From Gibbula magus (lineage: Eukaryota; Mollusca; Gastropoda; Trochida; Trochidae): a stretch of DNA of 64,000 nucleotides. Shown piece after piece: positions 32,501 to 44,500 of this stretch. The stretch spans positions 6,201,193-6,265,192 of the forward strand of contig OW388303.1 of assembly GCA_936450465.1 (NCBI GenBank). The letters run 5' to 3'. Each line of letters opens with the position of its first letter. The first letter of the stretch is position 1. Under the pieces are notes generated by a model, which saw nothing but the letters and a program-made list of their open reading frames with translations, ran no database searches and was not told where the DNA came from. A program made the translations under genes and the position numbers.

Positions 32501-35500
32501 TAAACAAAGGGACGTAACTCTGATTTCAACACTTCCGGTTGTATGCAGAAATACGTCTAGAGACAAATGTCACCAAGACCTGCATATATCCATACAGGGA
32601 GTGAACCCAAGTAAGAATTTGATATGTCCAAATAGTCTATGATATTTATGGATAAAGCCATGGCTACAAAGCATTGACTGAAAGTTAAGTAAACACAAGG
32701 TAGAAGCCAACAAGTATTGCGACACTGCAACAGAGATGGTGAAAGATATATAGTCTTTAAATCATGACTGGGTGAAATATTAACATTTTAATTTCCTAAA
32801 CATAAGTATAAATGTGAGAAATAAAAGATGTGTTCAGTGGATATAAAATAAATTGATATGGGAAGCGCTTCTTCAAAATCGCCTGTAGGGGTAAAGCCAC
32901 TGAACCAAGGTGGGAACTGTTGCTTGCCACTCAGCGAATGTTTGCAATGATGTTTCAATTGTTGAAGGTGTTAGAATATGTTGAATATATGAATTTGTTT
33001 TAAATTTTATAGTTTCCTTTTCCAGATGGTCTTATGGTTGCCAATGACTGTTCGCTGAAGTTGAGAACTGACGATTGGGATTCAATTTCTCATCAGATGG
33101 GATTTAATCTCACTTTAGTTGCTGGAGTGGATCTTGTGTCTAAAGACGAAGCTACCTACCTTGTCAATGTCAATATCCAAAACAACAAAAGTCACCCGAT
33201 GTGGAATATTTACAACATACCAGATATACAGGTTAGTGATATGTATATAAATATTGTTTAACCCAAATGAGGAGTGTTAACCGTATACTAGACATACAGA
33301 CTAGTGATGGTTATATACACAGTGGACAAGCTAGAGATGTGTATGTATAGTGCTCGCAAATGGTAATTCTTCATGTGTATATCTGTTCATGTGGATTTGT
33401 TCACCTTTTTTCTAACACGCTTTACCTATTTGCAAGATACTACAATTTATTCAATAGACTGTTTATAAGTAAGTCCCAGCATCAACATGTTAGTCTTTGA
33501 CGTTTCGACAAAAGGAAAGGTATGCAGAAAAGTTAAAAGTTTGAGCAACATATATATGCACATTAAGAAACTACACATTAAGAAACTTAAAAACATAGTT
33601 CAAGTTCTAACTTACTATTTATTTGCAGGTGAAAACGGTTGATAAGAAGTTTCATGAATGCATTGCCTTTGGTGACCCGCATGTTTTGGGAATCAACTTA
33701 GGGTAATTACTAATTACATCTCTTAGTTATCATTTGTAGGAGGATATACAGGGTATAGTAAACGGTGTAATGCGCTCCCTGTTTCCGTCAACCTGTGCGT
33801 TAATTCATCAGGGTTTTTTTCGGATCAGAACAAACACCATTCAATGTTGATTCATGAAACGCTTTACATGTATCAAGCACACAGTTTAGATGAGCTCCTA
33901 TCCAATTTCTGAACATTTTACTTTATATTTGTCATGGGAAACAACCCAACCTTAAGGATAGGCTTCGTTAAAAGTTGTCTGATAAGAAAGTTGACAATGT
34001 TTCAGGATAATCAACTTTGTGATATGACAGAAGCATTATCTACCAGTTTAACTCATAAAGATTCCAGGCTAATTCCAAAATCGTATGATTATTACCTTTT
34101 TATCACTAGTTGTCCAAAAAGTTGAAAAAGGGGATAGAATTTTAAGAACCAGTTCCTTCCATATTTTGCTTGAAAAAAAATGTTTGATGTGTGAAAGTCA
34201 ACTTGGTAACACAATTTTTTCTCTGAAACTTAATGTTTATCGCATAGTTTCGGCACAGGAACAATAGTTATTTGGGTAAAAAAAAAACAGTTACTGTAAC
34301 TGTACCATTGCAAATTCAGTTGTAATTTCTTTAAATGTCAACATGAATATTTTCTTCGAAGACATTAATCATTAACTATCCTATCTTTATGTCTTTAGTG
34401 TTTAATTCAATACATGTTTCCTAAAATTGCCACAGCATCACATTTTAGGTATGAATGCCACTGTTTTGGCTATCTACATGTATAGGATAAGACTAATCCA
34501 ACAAAGTATAATTTATTTATTTCATGTAGTATGTGTAGTGTTATGAGGAGGATAAAGATGATGCAAGACAGACAGTATCCAGTTTTTGCCTTGCGTGTCC
34601 ATGGTGTTTTCAACATATGGTATTTTGAATCTCTTCAAAATAACATTCCATTGATATCATCCTTTAAAAACAACGCAAAAATGTATATGCCTTATATCAA
34701 ATAGGAGTGCACTCATCCTTTTTCTTATAATTCTAGCGAACTGTCTGTCTGTCTACAAGCATGTATTGAATTGTCTCAATGAATTTACAGGATGACAACG
34801 ATGTTTATTCCTGGGGATTATCTGTTATACAAGGCTTACAGTCATCATAACAATATGTTGCAGGTAAAACTACAATTCAGGCCCTCAGATTTACGTATGT
34901 CCCCTGAATTTGCGCTAGAGTTGTGCTGATTAGCAGGTAGCAGGTGAGGGGACAGACCTACTAAAAGATGAGTAGGACGAAACTCGAGGAGAGACTCTGG
35001 CTTATGCATCTAAATAATTAATAAAGAGTTGAAATATAGTCCATTTGAAACGCTTCAAGAGCAACCTAGTGAGATGCCTTATCCCCCGGACCCACATACG
35101 TTGAATGATCAGTTTTGACCGTATATATTTGAACTTCATTGTATGAATAATGTTGTATGCATTCTTAAAGTTGATTTTTTATGATGATAAGACTATGATA
35201 AACACGAATGTGCCATTAACAGCTGAGGTATCTACAGAAGCTTTTTATTCTGGTAAATGGTTTTCGATATCTGCTCCGGGAACGATTTTTCTTATTTGCG
35301 TTTCCATGAAAACCGTCAAAATGAAAAATCGAGAATTTCGAAACTACTACAGCTACATCTGATAATAAGTCAACATACCAGTTCCGTTAAGATAGGCATA
35401 GCTTTTTTCGAATTCGGCTCCAGAACAAGCTGTGTTTCCATTGAAAAATTTACAAATAAATAATTCTTGAAAGTTGCAAACCCCTTTCTCACAACAACAT

Positions 35501-38500
35501 GTTATGATAAGTCAACATACAAAGTTTCGTTACATTAGGCATAACGGATTTCGGATATTGCTCCAGAAACGATATGACCACGGACGGAGGGACAGACGGA
35601 GCCAACGACTGTATCCCCCCACATTATATGCTTTAAACAAGTATTGTGTTGTAATGTCTCTATAATATCGAATGCTAGGACATGAATTCGAAGAAAGTAA
35701 AGAGCGAACTTATACATGCCTTGTTTTCAGGAGCTAGATTTTCGAAACGATCTTAAAGCTAAGATAGTATTAAATACCATATATTAACCTTTGACTCAAG
35801 TAGCACTAGAGGGAATCTAAAATATAGATATGATGATATATGTTGTCAACATGAACTCTGTCATCTGTATGTCAGTTTTGGTTGTTTCGTAACAGTAAAA
35901 TGCTACACTTTAAAACCCCTCGGTATCTAATTCAGGTACACGTACGGTTATGGTCCCCACATCATCAAGCCTCTTCGATCTGCGCTGTTGCTGTTCAATA
36001 CAACGAGGCTCTTATAATGGTGGACATGTGCACAACACGTGTCAACATGACAGCTCCCGTCATCACACAAGGGGAGATCACTCCGGATGATCTGAGGGTC
36101 TACAGGTGTGGGGCAGAATACAGGGTACTCTGACTATATATTATCGAGATCGTTAAAACTCGTTTGTACAAAATGATTACCATTATTTTTGTGAGTCATT
36201 TTGCATATCATGCGTAATGTGATTTGATAAATGAGGGTATATTGTTCATTTTCCTTGAATGATATAGTTGACTTAACTCGAAATTTAAGGGACAATTGTT
36301 CATTTACACTATTTGTACAATAAAGTTTCTTTTTGTGATATGAACATTTAAACATCAATCAACTGTTTTTGTGATTCATGTAGACTCTGATAGCGAATAG
36401 GGTCCATGTAATTATAATTTTATAACAACCTAGTAGTTTGTGTCAAAAATATAAGGCTGATAGCATAACATCTTTTCAAGTTATCGTGTTAACAAGGATT
36501 AACTGGTGACCTTGACCTTTGACTTGACTTTGAATTTGAACGTGTCAAAAGAATTCCCCAGGGGTACATGTATAAGTAGGAAGTTATGTATATAAATTCT
36601 TGAAACTTTACTGGAAAAAAGTTATAGCCAAAACAAAACGCGGTGGCTGCGGTAGAAACTGCGCAAAAACTGATAGCAGTCGCGACTCTATTTAATTTAC
36701 AAGTCGTAGTTGATTCTCGAACATTTTTGGACAAATCAAAATTTGTTCACGAATGCCAAGATTGGAGGAATGTTGCCGAATCAACAACGAATCATTTACG
36801 AATTCCAAGAATTTATCACGAATTATCTACGAATGTTGACGAATGTGAAAAAGTTCTTTTTCATGAAGATTCGTGACAGTTAGGTTCGTAGTGAAATGGG
36901 GCATTACAACGACCCTCATCAACATCGATCTTGCAAAATAATGCATCTTCGGGAAACGAGCTGGTTCTGTAGATTCCTCCCTACAAGGTCTGAGAACACC
37001 GCACGTGTTCTGTACCATTTTTATCCAGACAAAACCAAGTCACATAGCTGACCAATCACATCACATTAATAGTCGCCCTTTTGAAAGCATTCTTAATCAA
37101 TTGTTAACACGAATGTTACATAAATCAACTACAGTGTGGATGTTGGGAGTAACTCGCCCCCCAACTTCTCGCACAGACAGTTTTTGTTGGACATTCTGTA
37201 CTACCAAGCTGTTATCAGACGCTGGTACATGGTAAATGGTATATTTTAATCAGACTGTCAGACGTATCAGGAAGACTTGAGACAGATGAACGCTGCTCTC
37301 AGCTCTCGGCTGGTAACGTAATCCCCGCTCCATTTCATCCAATATGTGCTCAATGGGAGAAAGATCAGGTGAATTCTGCTGCATAAACATCTGTATAACA
37401 TCTGTATTCGGACTAGCGTTTTCCTGCTGTAGATTGAAGTCATGAAATGACGCTGAACGGAGGGGAGGATTGCAGGGGCAACAATTTAAACTTGTTACGG
37501 TATCAAACACCAGTGGGAATGCCCTGGATAACCACAAGTTCAGTTCAGTTCCCAGCTGTTATTCCATCCCATATATTGAGTTAACCGCCAACGAAACCAT
37601 TCCTTTCAATGACACAGGCCTGATCATAACGTATGCCGCCTCGGCAGTAGATACGTAAGTGGCCATTGGAATGTGATAGGTTGGACCTAGATTCATCCGT
37701 AAAGAGGACGTTTCTCCACCACTAAAGAGGATATCTGATGTGATGCCTGTGATGTGCATACTGACGTGGGCGATTCTGACAGTGTTCCCTTTCAGGATAT
37801 GGTACACGTAGCTGCGACCCTCATGAAATGAATTATTCCACGCACGTGCAGCGCAAAACGTCCATGCGAAGCGACGTGATTGACACCTAAAACTCTGCCT
37901 TTCCATGCCTTCCGTGCGTTACAAGTCTTGAATAGAACGCGGGATTTTTACTGACAAACAATCCTAAGGTTTCTTACAGCGTATTGTGGCCTAATGGCTA
38001 GACGCGCTGACTACCAAACGAAGGATTGATGTTCGAATCCAGGTTCATGCATTAAAAAAGTAATTTGTCTAGTTGAGAGATATTTTTAGATCCTATTCAG
38101 ATACACCAAGACAAAATACATCGGTTTCGAAAAATGTACTCTATTAGCCACAACTAAAAATGTTCTCACACCACTCCTGACTGGGACAGTCAATGAACAG
38201 TAGATTCCTAAATAATAATCAACTGATAACACAAGAGAGTGACGTCATCACCATGGATTAAAATACTGTTAAGGTCCAGCCAATCAGAACCGGCAAGATT
38301 GCAGGGTTTCCGCGGGAATTTTGTCCAGTAAATCGAGATGTCAAGTGATGATATAGGGCTATAGTACCACAACCATATGAAGAAGTAGCCTAATGAATGG
38401 TCTACTGCATTTATATTCAGAATCTGTTGTTCATATCCGATACCCTTGTTGGAAATTGTTTGGTGAGAATACATAGAGAGGACACTTAGCTTACGGCGAT

Positions 38501-41500
38501 GGGAGGACAGACATTCAGGCTTTTAAGCAGACCATCTCAAAATGGATTGTCTCTGGTATAATGATGAGCTACGTGCGTAAGGGCCAAGACACCCCCATCC
38601 CCCTACCAACCTCACCCACAATCCCAGCTCTATGTTGACCATTATTCTGATATGGCTGATAGCACCCACAATTATTGACCTCGGGATCCTGGGGATTCAT
38701 AGTCTCAAACCAATAAGTAAATTGTTGGTAAGTAAAGAATTATTCAACTGAAACTTTGATTGATTGGTTGCCTCAAGAGCTAGTTGTATGATTAGCAATA
38801 TTTTTTTTCCAAACTGAGCATTCCGTAATTTGTCAAAACGACTGGTCTTATTTGTCCAATGCGTACACATCGATTGCAGATGTAAAGCGATATTTGATTG
38901 GACAGAAAAAAGAAGGTACCAGTGTGTAAACTTTCAAGCGAAGGGATTTTTATGACTGATATTCAACAAAGGATAGAATAACTGAGTGGGGAAACCACTA
39001 TGGGAAGAAAATGAGTATAATTATATTCAGTAAAGATTTATTTAACTGAACTTTATTCACTTTAGATCCTTGCTGGAGATGGAGTCCATGTGACTATCCA
39101 TTTGTACGAACATCACATGGACCTGAAACTAGTTCTTCCTCCATCCTATCCCAACGATGTGGAAGGCGTTTGCAACATTTCAGTAATTCATCCTCCAACC
39201 CGTTACCTATATCTGGAAAGTGCTCTAATCTGGAAGTGAGTTCAATTGCATTGTCATCTTCCTCGAGAAAGTATACAGATGATATAAATTACTAATTTTG
39301 GGAGCACTTATTCAGTAAAATGTAATCCTCTGGGGTTTTCACTATCTAATTTGTATAGAAACAAATGTTTCTAGTTGTGCTATAACATACTATTTGCTAA
39401 TATTCAGTTTACAGCCTAACGAGAGTCTTTTCCTGGATGCTGGTTTGGGTTTCAATGAAGTACGGCCTCAACGTGAACCAACTCCTCCACGTTTCTGTGA
39501 CTGCAGGTCGACTTCAACCTGTGACCTCTTTTCTGGCCTGACTGATCCTCTCTGTACTATGACGGGCAATCACGTACGTGGATATATTCATCAAGAACTT
39601 GGTAACAATCAAAAATAGAGCCATGGGCTCTGCAGCTCAAATGGGTTTATATTGTTTGACATTGAAAACTGAAATAAATTATTCTCGATTCTTCGACATG
39701 GCCTTCACAAAGTTCCATGGTCTTTCAAACAGTTTGTATCAGGCAATCACAGTCATACATGCACTATCGTTTGTAGAGAATTAAAGATCATATATAATTC
39801 TTCGCTTAATAAAATATGGCGAGATGTATCGTTTGTGCTTAGAAACGATTAGCAGACAATTGATCATAAAAAAAATAATTGCAAGTTTTGATCATTGACT
39901 CATCAACATTTTGTATTGTATTTAATTTAATAATAGATAATTGTTTAATTAAATTATATCTTTAGTATATAACGAAAAATCGCGTTGATGTACCGTGTAC
40001 CGCGGTTCAACTACTGTAGTAAAGAACCGTTTCACCCCTACAAACCAGCCCTGAGAGACTGTTTGTAGCCCTGTCCCATGACTGTGTGCAAAGTAAGGGC
40101 ATTTAATAGTCTAAAGCCTTATTCAACAAGTCTAGATAAAACGAATACACATCTGAAAGCTCAAATAAATATAACCACATGGATGATTGTTACGTAATTG
40201 AAAGATTTAAGAAATAAAATCACATGGCTGAAGGAAGAGTATTTAACAACTTTCATAGAATAAATATAGGTCTACATTCTATGATGAAATGGTTTGCTAT
40301 ACACTTTTCTTTAATTATGATGGGTATTTTACAATCATTTACATCACGTCAACGTGTTAACGAACTCTCCCACTCAACTGTGGCTACCTGGAAACTTGTA
40401 TGTAACATGAAGTTATAATTACAAGCGAATTCAACAGGGACCTAGCCCCTTTAATTTAATGTATTTTTGTCTTTTTTCACTTATTAATGGTTGCAATAGC
40501 TTGGAATAGAACTCGTTTGAAAACTGATATGATTAATACCAACAGGATGAAACTGGACATTTTATCATAGTCATTAAGGGGTCAGCCTACTTATCATTGG
40601 CCCCCTGTCACGCCTTTAGTTTTGAGGGTATGGTAATGCAATTTACACATCTTAGTCTACATCAATCAAAGGTCATATTTCCAAAATGTTAAAATTGAGG
40701 TTGGACCCCTGCCACGCCAAGTTTTGAGGAGGGATCAAAACAAAATGAACAAACTTAAGTAAGAAAGATGTAAATCTGTAAATCTGAAAATTTCTGTTTT
40801 CAATGTCAACTGGTTTCGGAGATGTCGTTTAAAGGTTTTAAATAATAATATATAAACGCGCCGATTTGAGTGGTGGGGGGTGCTGACCAAATGAACAAAA
40901 TATCTCACCACAAATGTCAGCTTCTGCTGCGGGGAGAAGTCGAACATGTGAAAAGGCCAATGCCATAAGCCCATCTGACCTTTCGTGCCTGATAAGCTGA
41001 AAAGTTGTGTAAAATGAACGTTTTATTCTAAATTATAGCTCTGCAATAAAATAACTGATGTAAAACTTCTTGTATTGCTGTCTGAGGCATAACATTTCAG
41101 TTAAATCGTGAAAGATTAATTGGAATATCATTAATGTAAACAGCAAATTAGAAAAAGAATATAACATTAACTCCGAAAGAATAGTTTGAAAGGCTGGATA
41201 TTAGTTTCCGCAACAATAGTTCATAAGTGTCAACAGTGTCCTATCCATAGCCTATATATTAGCACAAAGATGATTTTAAAAACTTGCAAAAAAAGCTCTT
41301 GTCATTTTTTCACAAATATGGGTCTAATTAAAAGTTGCAATGAACCTATACTTGTTTTGATTTTCATCTGAGGACTATTGTTCAAATCCTCCTCAAATAC
41401 TAAAATCCTGCAATATCACAATATACCCTAGGTAACATCTTCGAATGGCCGATCCGCCTTCAAAAAGATTGACTTCATGACCTTTCGGCGAGCCTTTGGA

Positions 41501-44500
41501 CCAACGTTTAATGTATATATTGTTGTACATTGTTGTATATTGAGCATACACAAAAAGTAACACACGCATGAACAAACACAAACAGACATACATTGGTTAG
41601 ATAAATATGCAAGGTATATAACCACTTAACTTGCTTGAACATATTTACATACCATACCATTATGTTGTTATATTGGATTGTTTTCAGATGAAGTGTGAGA
41701 GTGACTGCGAGATCGTGACTCCCCATGCAGTGAACCCTGAACATGGAGCCTTCACTGTAGGAGATCCTAGAGGTGAGTGAACCCTGAACATGGAGCCTTC
41801 AATGTAGGAGATCCTAGAGGTGAGGTGCGCCCTCAGTCTTCTATAATTTGAAATTATTGAATAGGATAAATTATACCTGACTACTTTTGAGTACCCCAAA
41901 ACATTCATTGTTAATGGTCATCAAGGAGAACTTCTCAGTACTCATATATTTACTTTTAAAGATGTATCAGAATTAAAATATGTGTGGGACGAAAGATAAA
42001 TACACTTAACTCCATTTCGGTGGAAAAGATTATTTGGCATAACGTGAAATAATTAATATGCTTTTAACGAGGGGCCTGAGAAAGGGCTCACACAAACAGT
42101 CGTGACAGTCCTATCCATTGGACTCGATCCTGGAGGAGTCTACCTGTCTACACTGTGGTTATCATGCTGAATAGAGTAGGTGGTGGAGTAACTTGGGCAT
42201 CGGAAATAAAACATGTATTGTTTTGTCATGGCTTTGGTTAAACCAAACTATTGGAGATGTTAATGCTTTTATTAATGTTTATCGAAACCGAGCTGTAAAT
42301 ATGTTTCATCAAGATTGGCGAGGAAGTCTTAATGCAAGCTCGCGTTATGATTGTTATAGGACGTTTAAAACATTACTTCAACCAGGTAAATATTTACCAA
42401 CACTCAGATGCAAAGATTTAGGGTATAAGCTAATAAGATTTAGATTGGGGCTACTGAATATAATGGTAAATGAGGGAAGAAAAATGTCCATTGTAAAACA
42501 TATGCTGAAATGAGACGGAAGTAATTACACATTTATTACTTGTCTCACTCATGCTATAGCTTTTAAAGGCGCTGTAGCACGTTTTTTCGCTCAAATAAGT
42601 CGATGAAATGTATTTGAAAAATATTGTCACCAAAAGTAAAACACCCTTCTCTCTTCGGAAAGTAAAGTTACAAATGAGTGTACATGGTTCCGTAAAGTCA
42701 CGGCTATCGATTTTGTCATTCGAAATAATAAAATGTGTTCACAATAAAATGGCCGCCACGCAATTTTTGCTTTATACGCAACACCGTTGTTACCACTACG
42801 GATAATTGGTTTGTGTAATAAGATGTTTTACCCTCTAAAGTAAATTTAAATGGCATAAACTATCATTATAATTGGGAAAATTGAAAAAAAAAAATTTGCA
42901 GAAAAAACGTGCTACAGCGCCTTTAATTCCCTACTTTGGTCTTCTAATGAACAATATGTATAAGAATTTGTCTTTATTCATAAACTATGCTAGTAAATTA
43001 AGAGATGAAATTTTGCAATGATTTTCTTATAAACTATATTTATGTATAACTCTGTAAATTGTATATGGGCCGGAGGCCTTGAATACAATAAACTTCTTTC
43101 TTGTCTTGTCTTGTCTTGAATAGTCTCAAAATATGTCCTTATTAATACTTATTCATATTAATTTGTTCTCTATATGGGGGCTCTGGCATTATTTTCATAA
43201 CAAAGGTTAATCAAATCCAAAATCTTCCAAAATGATACGATCGTAAGTAATTAGCTCTTAAAAGAGCCGTCATCTTCGATAATATCCAGGTTATACCTTT
43301 CGATAAATCTCTACTCATGCCCTGGATCAATCAACGAATTCCGCGATACTTACATAATGCAACATTGTTATCCCCCGCCACAACGAAGTTGGCGGGGGAT
43401 ATAGAAATGAGCTCCGTCCGTCCGTCTGTCAGTCTGTGCGTCCGGGCTTTTCCATTCCGGCCTCAAACTTCAAAACTATTCAATATATTTTGCTGAAACT
43501 TTGTACAGGTATCAACCAAGTAGTCTAGATGTGCCTTTTGCTATATAGAAATATGATTACATTTACGTTTTTTGTAACCTTTATTTTCCAACCAACAGGT
43601 TGACACAGGATATTGGAATGTGCTTTATCTGTTATTCTGTCCATCTGTCTAAAATTCTTTTCTGGAGTAGACCTTCAGAACTGTGAGCTCAAACTCAATG
43701 AATCTTGATTGATTTTTTTTATTTAAACATATCTATTCAATTGAAAGGATTGGGTACAAGTTATCCAACTTAGTGAAACCCTCTCCTATGTACAGTGCTG
43801 ACATAAAATATTGAAACGCAATATATGTACAATGATGTATACAGTAAAAAGAGAAAGATATGTTGCATATTTACAAGAAAGAAAGAAAACATAAACATGT
43901 AAAATATTAGGAAAGAACAATGAGTAATACTAACAATGATAGATTAAACCCGGGTTAATTGTTAAATCTTCCTGATAAAGATATATACTTTTGAACTTCC
44001 TTAAAAATCTTAATATTGTCATTGTAAGTAAGATCTGCGCTGCCATTTAACAATAAGTCTAAATTAATCAGAACTCTATTACAACAAATTCTGTTGATAT
44101 CTCGAAACATCTGTTGCCTGATTTCATGATACATAAAACATTCCATAAAATAATGATGAGAGTTTTCGCAAGCAAATTTACAATTACAAGCAGGATTATC
44201 TTCGAGACCAATTGTATATAAATCATCGTTTAATCTGCTATTTGAATATCTCAGTTTAGTATGGATAATGTTCAACTTTCGTTTACCAAATGAAAAATAT
44301 GTTGGTGCTTTAAACTTTCTTGGGCAAATATAGGATTGAACGGTTTTTATGGAGAAGGATTCTCGTATGTGTAGTGGGAGGTTATTCCAAAGCTGTGAGC
44401 ATGATGGGATAAAAAAAAAATGTTTGTAAAGCTGTGTACGTGAATAGGACAAAGAGATCACGCATGTTTCTAAGGTTATGATTGATCCTCGATTCAACTG

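Noticed and set aside
37983..38048. Functional tRNA-Arg gene
   Set aside because: Acceptor stem does not pair and the anticodon loop is altered.
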